Source of the DNA: Hibiscus mutabilis
Lineage: Eukaryota > Streptophyta > Magnoliopsida > Malvales > Malvaceae
DNA length: 64,000 nucleotides
Assembly (NCBI GenBank): GCA_019671005.1
Contig: CM033723.1
Coordinates: forward strand, 16,197,254 to 16,261,253
Reading direction: 5' to 3'
Position numbers and translations under genes: made by a program. Shown here piece after piece: positions 44,550-54,880 of the stretch. Numbering within the stretch: the stretch's first letter is position 1; each line of letters starts with the position of its first letter. The notes under the pieces were generated by a model. That model was not told the DNA's origin. It made no database searches and was given only the letters and a program-made list of their open reading frames with translations.

Positions 44550-45738
44550 CTATTTAATTACCTCAACTTTTGCTTGATCCACTTCTAACCCTCTATCAGT
44601 TACCTTGTGCCCGAGAACAATGCCCTCCTTTACCATGAAGTGGCATTTTTCCCAGTTCAACACTAGGTTTGTCTCTGTGCATCTCTTCAAGACTTCCTCC
44701 AAACTCAGAAGGCACTCCTCAAATATTTTTCCAAACACTGAGAAATTATCCATGAATACTTCCATGTTGTGCTCGATCATATCGGAAAAAATGGACATTA
44801 TGCAACGTTAAAACATTGTTGGTGCATTACATAGGTCAAATGGCATCCTTCTAAATGCAAACGTCCTATAAGGGCACATGACGTGGTCTTCTCTTGATCA
44901 TTAGGGGCGATGGCAATCTGATTACAACCTGAATAACCATCTAAAAAATAATAGAAAGCTTTACTGTCAACCTATCTAGCATCTGATCAATGAATCGCAA
45001 TAGGAAGTGGTCCTTCCTCGTGGCATTGTTCAGCCTCCTATAGTCCATGCACACTCTCCATCCTGTGATAGTTCTGGAGGGGATTAATTCAGCTTCACTG
45101 TTTTGTACCATGGTCATGCCACCCTTTTTTGGCACGCATTGCACCGGGCTATCCCAAGAGCTATTGTAAATGGGATAAATAATCCCGGCATCAAGCCATT
45201 TTATGATCTCTTTTTTCACTACCTCTTTCATGCTTGGGTTTAGCCTTCTTTGGCATTCAATTGTCTTGCCATGGTACTCCTCCAAGATAATCTTGTGCAT
45301 GCAAATGGTTGGGCTAATACCTTTAATGTCTGCCAAGGTCCACCCTAATGCTTGCTTATAATTGTGTAATATTGGCAACAATCTTGCCTCCTGATCATTA
45401 GTAAGACCAGTGGCAATGATCACCGGTAGAGTTGAGTGTTCACCTAAGTAAGCATACTTCAAGTGATCTGGCAGTGGTTTTAGTTCCAATGCTAGTGGCT
45501 CCTTAATTGATGGTCTAGGTGCCTTGATTTCTCTGTCGGCTAACTGAAGTGGCTCAAAATAACTCGCCTCTTTAGCCTCCAAGACTGGTTCTTCTGGTTC
45601 CTCAAACAGATCAGCTATGCCATCTAAATTGTTGGCATCGAATTCAGTGTCTTGGCATAACTGAGCCGTGTCCAAAGTGTAAATGGACTCCATCATCTCC
45701 TCTACATGGCACTCATCAGGTTCATCTACACATTTCAA
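44550..45738 (-). pseudogene. Reverse transcriptase of element Y, catalytic box altered
   Basis: The upstream frame (45738-44941) holds an acidic linker, LKPLPDHLKYAYLGEHSTLP, CVPKKGGMTMVQNSEAELIP and GWRVCMDYRRLNNATRKDHF, all Athila-type RT fingers. A decayed stretch (44800-44940) carries FLDGYSG-NQIAIAP in shifted frames. The downstream frame (44798-44550) has EVFMDNFSVFG, where the family has F-M-D-D-F: the second catalytic aspartate codon is AAT instead of GAT. The protein would be inactive even if the frame were whole. The continuing thumb, WEKCHFMVKEGIVLGHKVTD, is well kept. Confidence 0.85.
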
Positions 45739-45741
45739 ATC

Positions 45742-45927
45742 TTAAAACACATTAAATGTAACATGTTGGTCATTCATGCACATTGTTAGTTCCCCTTTAT
45801 GAACATCAATCGAAGCCCTACCCGTGGCAAGAAAAGGTCTCCCCAAAATAATCGGGACATTAATATCAGCCTCATAATCCAAAATGATAAAATCAGCTGG
45901 AAAAATAAATTTGTCTACCTTTACCAC
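45742..45927 (-). pseudogene. C-terminal half of the protease of element Y
   Basis: The minus frame reads KVDKFIFPADFIILDYEADI and NVPIILGRPFLATGRASIDV, ending in NDQHVTFNVF and a stop at about 45742. The active-site DSG motif should lie just upstream, but at about 45927 the sequence changes to the X LTR repeat words, so the N-terminal half is gone. The 85-residue frame 45999-45742 begins in LTR sequence and is therefore an artificial fusion. Confidence 0.83.
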
Positions 45928-47244
45928 AGACACTTCGGTGTTGTTACCACAAAATGTACGATTATAAGGAGCAAAGAGCATCCTCGAGTACGTACTCATC
46001 TCAGTCGCTTCGGCGATGCAAATGCTATGGTGTGGTAGACACTACGGTGTCTTATCAAGATGACTCACATACCTTGGTCTCATATAATATACTTTGGGCT
46101 ATGTTAAAGGATATGATATGCAAATAATTGCATGATGAAAGTATGACTATGTTAAAGGATATGATATGCAAATAATTTCATGATGAAAGTATGAATATGT
46201 TAAAGGATATGATATGCAAATTATTGCATGATGAAAGTATGACTATGTTAAAGGATATGATATGCAAATAATTTCATGATGAAAGTATGAATATGTTAAA
46301 AGGTATGATATGCAAATAATGTCATGATGAAAGTATGACTATGTTAAAGGATATGATATGCAAATAATTGCATGATGAAAGTATGACTATGTTACAGAAT
46401 ATGATATGGAAATAATTGCATGATGAAAGTATGACCATGTTTCAGAATATGATATGCAAATGATTACATAATGAAAGCATAACTACTTGATGATCATGAA
46501 CCTTTGATATCATGATTCTATGATAGAATTGATAGATGACATGATTCTTAAGATAGTCATGATACATGATACTATTATGTTGTGAAATGCTTACCATCTT
46601 ACAGAAATTGTAATGCACTTTTATATAACACACTGTAATGCATCTCTTCATGTTATGATAAATGTGTTAAATGCCTCACTAAGTTCGTACTTAGCGTGTC
46701 TTTTATTTCACGTGTAGGTTCTCCGAAGTAGATTAACAATGAGGAGTTGTTCTCTTGGAAAGTCAAGTTACTACAATAAGATACAGTAAGTACATCTTTA
46801 TCATAATTTGATATCTAGCGGACATGTAAATATTCTTTTAAGTTGAGCTGTTTAAAGTATAAGTTTACAACTTAAACATATGCTTTTATGATGAATAAGT
46901 TTACAAGTATAGTTTGCTAATAGTAGCATTGAACTTTGGTACAATTAAATATAGTTTAACCCTAATCTTGTATTTATAGTTAAGAAAAGGTCTAGGCAGC
47001 ACATATAGTTTTTACCCTGAGTTGCATTTTTATTTTAATAACTCAATTATAAGTTTTGTAAACCAATTCAGGGTCAAAACTAGCTGCATCTAGACGACAT
47101 AGTTTTTAATTTAAAATCGAGAATGGGTTAAACTACAAGCTAAATTTTGATATATAAAAAAATTACAAGTTAGGATTTTTTCCAACGATTATGTAACGTC
47201 TTTAATGTATATTCGGCCTACGAGTATACGTTAAGGGTGTTACA
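45927..47244 (+). repeat. 3' LTR remnant of element X (last 1.3 kb)
   Basis: It corresponds to 36500-37702 of the 5' LTR and ends ggtgttaca at 47244. The first about 2.35 kb are lost at the junction with element Y. It carries eight units of the 48-bp minisatellite against five in the 5' LTR. Confidence 0.88.
46099..46482 (+). repeat. 48-bp minisatellite, eight units, X 3' LTR
   Basis: Units start at 46099, 46147, 46195, 46243, 46291, 46339, 46387 and 46435. Units 2, 4 and 5 share the variant tcatgatg in place of gcatgatg, and units 3 and 5 start atatg, pointing to expansion of a two-unit block. Confidence 0.92.
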
Positions 47245-47249
47245 CCTAG

Positions 47250-48381
47250 AGTATCCCCTATTTTGGCCACACAAAACCAGAGGAAACATGCATCAAATGC
47301 ATTCGAACCACTGCCTTAAAGCAATTACCCGCAACTCTCAAGTTGCCCACTCAAAAACCATCCGAAACTTATCGAAATCAACCTCAAACATTTTACAAAC
47401 CTAGCCCAGCCACAATACAATGATTCGATACATCAAACATCATCAATTAACATCTAAAACCCTTTTACAACATCCTTTTACTTCCAGCAATAATTAAAAA
47501 ACATCACAAAAACCCTTAACTAACAACCTTTAATATTAGAGATTCAACTAGTTTCGGAATTACAATGTTAAATCCAAGTATTTAACATTATTAAACATCA
47601 AAATTATGATCTAACCTGATAAAAACCTAGCAAAACAGATCCAATCTGGGAAACTACCAATCTTATCAATCAAAACACAATTAAACCAATTTTCCTCAAT
47701 TAAACTATCAAATCTCATTAGAAAACAATTGTAAAGGATCAACAACTTGGGAATTTTAGTAAAGAAACTTTCATTGGAGGAGAAGAACGAACCTTACCTC
47801 TAATGGATGAATATCCTCTCAATTGGATGATTTGTTCTTGAAAAGCAAAAGAATTAATAAGATTTTCGGAAAATAAACTAAAGAAATCGTTTAGGTATCA
47901 AAAGAAGATCAAATCAAGAATTTACCCGAGATTCTTGGATGAAAAATAAAGTGTTTGGCTGAGAGAATTTTGAGAGAAAATTTGTAGAAAGAAAGTTATG
48001 TCAAAAGTTGTTTTAATTTAAATAACCAATTTCCCTTTATTAAAACCTTTTATCCTTGTATTAAAACTCAATAAAATAATTCCAATTAAGAGCAAATTCT
48101 AATAAAAACATTTAGGTCAAATAGCTCCTTAAAGATTCTAAGTTTTGACCTTTGCAAAATAGTCACTAAAAATAGTTTTCGAAGTTTCGTTTTCCAAAAT
48201 TGATTTTACCAAAATCATTAATATATTAAATAATGATTTTAGAGCATTTTCCCATATTTTTATCACTTCCAAAAATATTTAATATGGTTTAATCCTGAAA
48301 CTGACTCGAACCTCTAATACCGGTCCACCGGACTCTCGAACCAAACCCCAAAACCGCTAGACCCAAAACTGTGGCGTTACA
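47250..48381 (-). repeat. 5' LTR of element W, outer part, after element X
   Basis: It is co-linear with 28352-29536 of the W 3' LTR and ends ggcgttaca at 48381, followed by the duplication AATAT. No gene is present. Confidence 0.88.
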
Positions 48382-48491
48382 AATATTTGAGGGTTATTAA
48401 TTTTAATAAAAGTATTGGGGGTGTAAAGTACTTTTATAAACAAACATGGTAAATGTACTTAAAAATTCATATTTATTGTTGTAGACTTATT

Positions 48492-48647
48492 ATGGCAAAT
48501 ACAAATTTGTTATCATTGCGATCGGTCCTTGAGAAGGACAAGTTGAACGACGTAAACTACCTTGACTGGTCCCTAGAAGGAAAATGTTTCCATTGTAATA
48601 GGACATGTCATTGTAAAAGGAACTGCCCCATTTATCTTGAAAAGTAA
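48492..48647 (+). pseudogene. Internally deleted gag of copia element T
   Basis: The frame starts MANTNLLSLRSVLEKDKLND, the standard gag start of this copia family, continues VNYLDWS, and jumps at once to EGKCFHCNRTCHCKRNCPIY, the zinc knuckle near the C-terminus. Some 200 codons of capsid are therefore missing in an in-frame join. In the knuckle the histidine position is disturbed by an extra Cys-His pair. The methionine at 48492 is accepted because relatives start the same way. Confidence 0.8.
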
Positions 48648-49056
48648 AGAAGGCAAATGAAAGCGGAGCGTCCGCTTCGGATATTTATGTTATTGATATT
48701 AATTTATCAACACCTACTTCTTAGGTATTGGATATTGGTTGTGGTTCTCATATTTTTACATTTGTATAAGGACTACAAAAGAGTAGAAATCTGAGAATAT
48801 GAGAGGTGGACCTACGGGTTGGTAATAGAGCAAGAGTTGCTGCATTAGCTATAGGAACATATACTTTATCGTTGCCTAGTGGACTTAATTTATGTTTAGT
48901 GGATTGTTATTTTGTGTCTAGTTTGACTAAAACATCATTTCGATTTCTTATTTAGACAAGATTGGTTTTGGGATAATTATTAAGAATAATTGTTGTTCTT
49001 TTTATCTTAGTAATGTTTTCTATGATGCGACACAATTAATAAGTGGACTCTATATT
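48648..49056 (+). pseudogene. Possible protease region of copia element T, strongly decayed
   Basis: The stretch shows only isolated family-like words: DIGCGSHIFTF near 48730 recalls a D-T/S-G protease motif, and GNRARVAALAIGTYTLSLPS near 48820 follows the usual order. Several stops interrupt it. Protease identity rests on position and these two words only. Confidence 0.5.
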
Positions 49057-49940
49057 TTGGATCAGGAGAATTCCATTTACAACATAAATACGAAAAGATC
49101 AAAAACAAATGACTCTAATCAAACTTATCTTTGGCATTTCCACTTGGGTCACATAAGTGAAAAACGCATTTCAAAACTTCATAAAGATGGATTTTTGGAT
49201 TCATTTGTTTTCGAAAAACTTGATGTATATGATCCTTGCTTATTGAGAAAGGTGACCAAAGCTCCTTTTAATGGTAAAAGTGAGTGAGCAAGTGATTTAT
49301 TGGGATTAATACATACTGATGTATGTAGACTAATGAATACACAAGTTAGAGGAGGGTTTCAATACTTTATTACTTTCACATATGACTTCAGTAGATACGG
49401 GTACATTTACCTAATGCATCATAAATCTGAAGCCCTTGAAAAGTTCAAGGAATTTAAAAATGAAGTACAAAACCAATTAAGAAAAAATATTAAGGCTCTT
49501 CGATTAGACCGAGAAGAAGAATTCTTAAGCTTAGAGTTTGGCGACCTTCTTAAGGAATGTGGGATTGTCTCACACCTCCTGGTACTCCACAATGAAATGG
49601 AGTTTTCGAAAAGAAGAAATCGAACACTGTTAGACATGGTTCGATCAATGATGAGTCAAGCTGATGTTCCAATTTCTTTTTGGGGACATGCACTAAAATA
49701 GCTACTTTTACACTAAATCGTGTTCCATCTAAATCAGTTCAAAAACACCATATGAGATATGAACTGGGAAACGTCTCTTTTATGAAAATCTGGGGATGTG
49801 AAGCTTATGTTAAGCATAAGATTTCTACAAAGCTCGAACCCAAATCTTATAAATGTAATTTTGTAGGTTATCCTAAAGAAACTAAAGGATATTATTTCTT
49901 CAATCCTACTGAGAACAAAATGTTTGTTGCTCGAACATGA
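49057..49940 (+). pseudogene. Integrase of copia element T
   Basis: The GAG-pre-integrase part is LWHFHLGHISEKRISKLHKD with the two histidines; the first cysteine of the following pair is lost (DVYDPCLLRKVTKAPF). After a TGA at about 49286 the core reads GLIHTDVC (first aspartate), GGFQYFITFTYDFSRYGYIY, LRLDREEEFLSLEFGDLLKE (second aspartate) and KRRNRTLLDMVRSMM. The tail NRVPSKSVQ, VSFMKIWGCEAYVK and FVGYPKETKGYYFFNP lies in the next frame (49680-49940). Relatives read TDDFSRYG, so one aspartate has become tyrosine. Dead copy. Confidence 0.85.
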
Positions 49941-50111
49941 ATCTTCCTAAAAAGAGAATTTGTTTTTCAAAAAAGAAGTGGGAGAAATATTGAACTCAAT
50001 GAAATTTGAGTTCAACCACATATTATTGAACAAGAGATTAAACAACAACAAGTTGCACAAGTTGTTGAGAAACATTCAACAGTTTTAGAAACACAACCAT
50101 TGTGAAGATCT

Positions 50112-50775
50112 TTGAGAGAATACAATGCGCTTGAGAAATATGGATTTCTTGTCACATTGCATGGTGATGTTCTCTTCATGGATCAAGATGAGCCTATGAC
50201 TTATCAAAAAGCAGTGATGGACCCAGACTCTAAGAAATGGCTAGAGGCCATTAAATTCGAGATGGATTCCATGTCAAAAAACCAAGTTTGGACCTTGGTT
50301 GACCCACCTGAAGGGGTTAAGCCCATAGGGTACAAGTGGTTTTTCAAAAGAAAACCGACATGGAGGGTAATGTACAAACATACAAGGGCGATTAGTCGCT
50401 AAGGGCTTTCATCAAATTCAAGAGACTATGATGAAACCTTTTCACCTAGTGCTATGTTTAAATCCATCCGGATCTTACTTGCGATAGCTGCATTTTATGA
50501 TTATGAGATATGGCAAATAGAAGTTAAAACCGCTTTTCTTAATGGAAAACCGGATGAAGATGTGTACATGGCACAACCTGAAGGTTTTGTTGATCCAAAA
50601 GATGCTGGAAATATGCAAGCTAAAAAGGTCCATTTATGGATTGAAGCAAGCTTCTCGAATTTGGAATCTTCGTTTTAACGATGCAATCAAAGAGTTTGGT
50701 TTTATCAAAAATGAAGATGAGCCATGTGTTTTCAAGAAAATTAGTGGGAGCACTGTCATATTCTTACCAATGATA
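50112..50775 (+). pseudogene. Reverse transcriptase N-terminal two thirds of copia element T
   Basis: Frames 50112-50402, 50454-50678 and 50542-50775 carry DPDSKKWLEAIKFEMDSMSK, NQVWTLVDPPEGVKPIGYKW, IRILLAIAAFYDYEIWQIEV, KTAFLNGKPDEDVYMAQPEG, and in a third frame YGLKQASRIWNLRFNDAIKE. These motifs are diagnostic for Ty1/copia RT. The sequence stops matching right after STVIFL, so the YVDD catalytic box is missing. It was probably lost by the deletion or recombination that joined the unrelated LTR fragment. Confidence 0.86.
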
Positions 50776-50849
50776 CCTTCAACAAGGTTTTCATGTATCC
50801 ATACCTTGATTTCAATGATGGAAATGCAATAGACCAATACAATGAAATC

Positions 50850-51691
50850 AGGAATGGCATCTAGCCAATCCCGAGACTCTGACTACACTCACCGATACTT
50901 CTAAAGCTTTTAAGGCTCCGGGATGACAATTCTCTTATTCCTTAACTTGTTGGAATTTAATGGATTTGGTGATTCCTCACCTAGATTCTCTTGAGCTACA
51001 AAAGAATTAGAAATCACAAGGATTTCATCATCAATAATAGATTCATAGCAACTTATTAGCTACGAAAAACAATAACGAATAAGCTATGATATCCCTAGAG
51101 AATTTCTATGGTTTTAAATTTCTTGAGCTTAGATTTAAGCATGATCTAGCCATGGAATTAATGATTAATTTGAGGCGTTAGCTTACCCGATTGCTAGCAA
51201 TAGTTTAGAGCTAATAAACTTGAGAAAATTCAAACATAAAGTATCCTCCAATGGTGTGTGTGCTTGGCTAAAGGAAAGGAAGAAGATGATGAATGAGAGG
51301 TGCAAGCTTGGGAAATTCCACCGGGTGAATTTCTTTACTACTTTATTTCTTTTGTTATCCTAATAACTTAGGATTTCCTTAAGGTGAAATAACCAATTCT
51401 AGGAAGCCCACGTGTATGATGATTAATCCTTAGAGGGGCTAATCGCAAGGTTAGTCCCTCAACTCTTGCCTCTTTATGCTTTAGTTCCCAAACTATCAAT
51501 TTTCTCAATTTAGCCACTTAAACAAGTTTCAATGTCTACAATAAGATCCTTAATCAATAACAATACTTAATTAGGGTTCAATAATCCAATAATTAACCAC
51601 TTGGTCAAAGGTCAATGCTATAGTTTGACTTTTTGATGCAAACCGATTGCCAAAATTGAATTTTAACTAGGCCCAGTTTTGGGGTGTTATA
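50850..51691 (-). repeat. Truncated gypsy-type LTR, minus orientation
   Basis: The right end at 51691 reads, on the minus strand, tataacaccccaaaactggg followed by cctag, a typical chromovirus LTR start with TG changed to TA. The region is AT-rich and non-coding. The left limit is uncertain, and 50776-50850 is unassigned. Confidence 0.55.
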
Positions 51692-51891
51692 GATTTGATA
51701 CTTATAACGAGAACGGGCACCTTAAATGTTACCAAATCCTATAAGATTTTAGGTTCATATTGAAGAATATCGATACATACCGATGCCAAAATGATGCCGA
51801 ACGTGTTTAACGATATACTCAACTCTGATTAAGTTGTCAAAATCCATTACAAAATACATTTGTTTGAGGAACCGATGTGTGAGAAATATGA

Positions 51892-52310
51892 TCACCAACA
51901 CAAAAAAATTAGACTAAAAAGTACGATATGAAACTTAATACATGGTTCATTGATACAAAGCAACTGGTTAAAATGAATGGAAGAAGAGTGTGTTATCGTG
52001 CTATCGTATTCTGTACATATACCATATGTGACGTTCAATTCCTTAATTATTTGTTCTTTCTCACGTTGTCTCTTGGAATTACGTCCAAAAACAACATCTT
52101 CATCTACTGAAGGTGGATCATTTTCTGCGATTCTTGATGAACTATCACCTTCATTAAAATTTACATACAACTCGATGTTGGTACCCCCTACACGGTTGTA
52201 TCTCCTAAACATCTTACGAAGGTTGCTTGCATTACATATCCTTAGAATGTAATGCGCTTCAGAGTCAGACTTATCAACGGGGATTTTGGCCTCCAATGAA
52301 GAGAATTTCT
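51892..52310 (-). pseudogene. Possible Mutator-like transposase N-terminal fragment
   Basis: The 134-codon minus frame, extended a little upstream, reads KKFSSLEAKIPVDKSDSEAH, then LRICNASNLRKMFRRYNRVG and GTNIELYVNFNEGDSSS, followed by an acidic stretch and basic NSKRQREKEQ. The ...M-F-R-x-Y...G-T-N-I-E-L-Y-V pattern resembles the N-terminal region of plant Mutator-like transposases, which precedes an acidic linker. No catalytic domain or terminal inverted repeat is seen, because element E interrupts the upstream side. It could also be an unrelated host fragment. The region to its left (51692-51891) shows no gene. Confidence 0.4.
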
Positions 52311-52385
52311 TCCTTGTTGATTTCTATCCTCTATGTAAATCAACTCAAACAACTCATCCTTCTTGATGTTGCTGTTGAATAAAGT

Positions 52386-53609
52386 TGTAGCGATGTCCGT
52401 TTACGCTAAAAAATGAGTGTTTTATCTATTGTTTTGTTTTGAAAATAATGTCTTTCGTGGGGTTTTAAAGAAACCGCGTTTTATTTAGAAATTGGAGTCG
52501 CCACCGGCCACTTAGGTAGACCAGACACCGTAAAACCAGAGATTTAAAATTTGTTGGGTTCGGGAGTTGGTTACGGATGGGGAAGGATTAGCACCCCCAC
52601 ACTGCCCAAAATTGGTACTTTAATAATTACCGCTTTATTAATATTAGATTTTCTGGATTAAAGTGACGATTAGATTAAAATTCGGCTATAAGTGCGGGTA
52701 AATTTTAAAAGCCCCGTTATCCAAGAGTAAACGCCCAACACCATCACTACGCCTGATACTGGCCCCGTTTACGCTCGGATAAAAGGGCACCGCATTGACA
52801 ATTTATATTCCATTATGCAACTTAAAAACATGGCAAATAAAAATAAATACAATGCGATAAAAATATAAATAAATACTAACATAATAAAATATTAATCTAA
52901 CATAAATAAAATGCTAATCTAAAACATACATACATAAATATTAATCTAACATATAAATAAAAACAAATCTAACATAAATAAAATGCAAACATTCATAAAT
53001 ATTAATCTAACACATAAATAAAAACAAATTTAACATAAATAAAATATTAATATAAAACATAAATTTAAAACATAATAAATACTAATCTAAAACATAAATA
53101 AACATACAAACTAAAAACACAATTTTAAATTAACTACTACTTCATTAAATTATAAAAATTACAACACAAATAAAAGGAAAGAAAATATACCTAACTAGGA
53201 GCTCGAATGACGAACCCCGACTGAACCTCACCGAGATCTACCACGACCTCTCAAAAAAAATTAACTAGATCGTACCCAAAATAGGACCCCGATCGAACCG
53301 GTTAGGACCAAGGGCACTACCTTGGTCTTTGGCTACCCGAGAGCTATGCTCTCTTATTTGGGCATGCCTTGGCCGATTCATTGTTTGTGCTTGAATTGCC
53401 CCCCCCCCCATTTCATGCCTTTATATAGGCAATTGGGGGGATTCAATGATGACGTGGAGCTATGTGCTCCAAGCACTTTTTCCCTTTTTTTACACTTTAA
53501 TCTTTTTTTACACTTCAATCAATTTTTTTTATTTTTTATTTTAAATTAATAATATTACTATTACAATAATACTAAAAATACTAAAATTCGGACAAAATGA
53601 GTGACTATA
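52386..53609 (-). repeat. 3' LTR of element E
   Basis: Its plus-strand start is tgtagcgatgtcc; its end gagtgactata has TA instead of CA. It shares about 430 bp with the LTR of element A at the left and is similar throughout to the right LTR of E. The middle (52800-53110) is an AT-rich run of aatctaacataaataaa words, longer here than in the right copy. Confidence 0.88.
53399..53427 (-). promoter_or_regulatory. LTR promoter candidate of element E (3' LTR copy): TATA box and G-run
   Basis: On the minus strand TATATAAA (53427-53420) is followed by GGCATGAAAT and a run of eleven G (53409-53399), which spans the expected start-site distance. The same arrangement is conserved at 63586-63558. It is a candidate only; no transcript data are available. 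Confidence 0.6.
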
Positions 53610-53625
53610 GATGCCCCTCTTTGCT
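53610..53625 (-). other. Polypurine tract of element E
   Basis: On the minus strand, aaagaggggcatc directly precedes the LTR start, as expected for the plus-strand primer. Confidence 0.75.
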
Positions 53626-53754
53626 TGTTCTTGTGAATCGAGAACAAAGCAAAGATCAAAAGTACTCATTTTTGACCTACTTCGTTGTTTTTGGCTTCGG
53701 AATCACGTGTTCTTCTAGAACTTCCGCTCTTCCTTAGCTGAATCTTCAGGCTTG

Positions 53755-54150
53755 TAAGCTCTTCCTATATAGGACTTTGTCACCTTCCGATCTTGGAGCT
53801 ACAGGCTCTTCCTATATAGAACCCTTCACTTTGAAGGCTTGAGTTATGAGTCCCTCCTATATAGAACTTTACACTCTGAGACGGTAAAGCTTGGAGTCCT
53901 TCCTATATAGAACTCTTCGTCTTCAATGCGGCGGGTTTTTCCTATATAAAACCTTCTATGCCACAGATAGATTCTTCCGACTGGGAGTTCCTCCTATATA
54001 GAACTGCTAGTCTTCAAACCCTGGAGCTGCCAGTCCTTCATATATAGAACTTTTAGCTTCTGAAATCTCGTAGTTACAGTTTCTTCCTATATAGAACCTT
54101 TCACTGCGAGGGCTCGAAAATATAGGCCCTTCATATATATAACCTTTATC
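53755..54150 (-). repeat. ~46-bp minisatellite with cctatatagaac core, about nine units
   Basis: Cores occur at about 53765, 53811, 53855, 53902, 53941, 53993, 54039, 54086 and 54132, so the period is near 46 bp. Sequence between the cores varies more than the cores. Confidence 0.85.
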
Positions 54151-54157
54151 TTCGATT

Positions 54158-54309
54158 TTTACTTTTTACTTTTTTCTCTTTTTTTCCTTTTTTTCTTTTT
54201 CCCTCTTTTTCTACTCATTTTTTCCTTTTTTTCCTTTTTCTCTTTTTTTTCTCTTCTTTTTCTCTTCTCTCTTTTCTTTCTATCTTTTTTTCTTTCTCTC
54301 TTTTTTTAC
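54158..54309 (-). repeat. Polypyrimidine tract (purine-rich on the element's sense strand)
   Basis: Almost only T and C for about 150 bp. Similar tracts lie at 54967-55145, 56530-56594 and 56945-57100. The poly-Phe frames read from them are artefacts. Confidence 0.85.
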
Positions 54310-54344
54310 AAGGCTGTTGATATCTTTGGACTCACACTACTAAG

Positions 54345-54880
54345 GTTACCGCATCATGCCCGAATGACTTATTGATGGCCCGAAAGATTTATCACCATGC
54401 TCGAAAGACTTACTGGTGGCCCAAAGGTCTTATCATCATTCCCGAAGGACTTACTGATGGCCCAAAAGACTTAACATATGGGTTCACGCTACTCTGGCTA
54501 CCGTCATCTGGCCTCACGTTACTATAGCTGCCGCATCATGCCCGAAGGACTTACTGATGGCCCGAAGGACTTATCACCATGCTCGAAAGACTTAATAGTG
54601 GCCCGAAAGACTTAACACCATGCTCGAATGACTTACCGATGACCCGAAGGATTTAACATCTGGTTTCACGCTACTATGGCTACCGTTGTCTGGCCTCACG
54701 CTACTATGGCTGCCGCATCATGCCCGAAGGACTTACTGATGGCCTGAAGGACTTATCACCATGCTCGAAAGACTTAATGGTGGCCCGAAGGACTTAACAC
54801 CATGCCCGAAGGACTTACCGATGACCCAAAGGATTTAACATCTGGCCTCACGCTACTACGGCTGCCGACCTTTTCTTTCT
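54345..54880 (-). repeat. 182-bp higher-order repeat of ~20-bp cccgaaggactta units, three copies
   Basis: The marker gcatcatgcc recurs at 54351, 54533 and 54715, exactly 182 bp apart. Inside each copy, ccgaaggactta-type units alternate with gatgg and caccatg ends, and each copy closes with a cacgctactatggct pair. Confidence 0.9.

Larger units (their letters stand above)
37875..45927 (-). mobile_element. Element Y: Athila-type Ty3/gypsy element truncated at its 5' side, nested in X
   Basis: In minus-strand order: half a protease, RT, RNase H, integrase, a spacer, an env-position ORF, a 3' untranslated stretch, a polypurine tract and a 3' LTR ending at 37875. Gag, primer site and 5' LTR are missing, because at 45927 the protease sequence runs straight into the middle of the X 3' LTR. 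The integrase and RT motifs are of the Athila type (for example KVNGQRLKHY, FSVFG). Confidence 0.87.
34152..47244 (+). mobile_element. Element X: Ty3/gypsy-like LTR element nested in the W 5' LTR, interior replaced by Athila sequence
   Basis: X begins tgtattgtcccaatt and ends taagggtgttaca. In the uninterrupted W 3' LTR the target reads ccttg followed by agtatcccc (28347 onward). Here the flanks are cattg (34147-34151) and cctag (47245-47249), each one change from ccttg, so this is a decayed 5-bp duplication. X has a full 5' LTR (34152-37702), a Met primer site and 172 bp of interior, then Athila element Y, then only the last 1.3 kb of its 3' LTR. No X coding region survives, so its lineage is inferred from LTR style only. 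Confidence 0.85.
15729..48381 (-). mobile_element. Element W: Tekay-type chromovirus, interrupted by elements V and X
   Basis: The left terminus tgtaaccccctcgacc (15729) and right terminus ggcgttaca (48381) are flanked by a perfect 5-bp duplication AATAT (15724-15728 and 48382-48386). After removing V and X, the element reads on the minus strand: 5' LTR (48381-47250 plus 34151-33967), Met primer site, gag, protease, RT, integrase, chromodomain remnant, polypurine tract, 3' LTR (29536-26540 plus 15863-15729). It sits in the leader of copia element T. The LTRs differ in length (about 1.3 against 3.1 kb) because the 5' copy lost about 1.7 kb. Hand comparison of about 165 bp of the two LTRs gave about 12 differences, so W is fairly old. 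Confidence 0.9.
48387..50775 (+). mobile_element. Element T (copia) right part: gag start and pol remnants
   Basis: The copia element resumes directly after the W duplication. It shows a shortened gag, GAG-pre-integrase, integrase and RT, each in pieces on the plus strand. Protease is not recognisable. The RT ends before its catalytic YVDD box at about 50775, where unrelated sequence begins; no RNase H or 3' LTR of T is found. Confidence 0.87.

Noticed and set aside
45742..45999. 85-codon frame read as a complete small gene
   Set aside because: Its first third is LTR repeat sequence of element X joined to the Athila protease; a chance fusion at the deletion junction.
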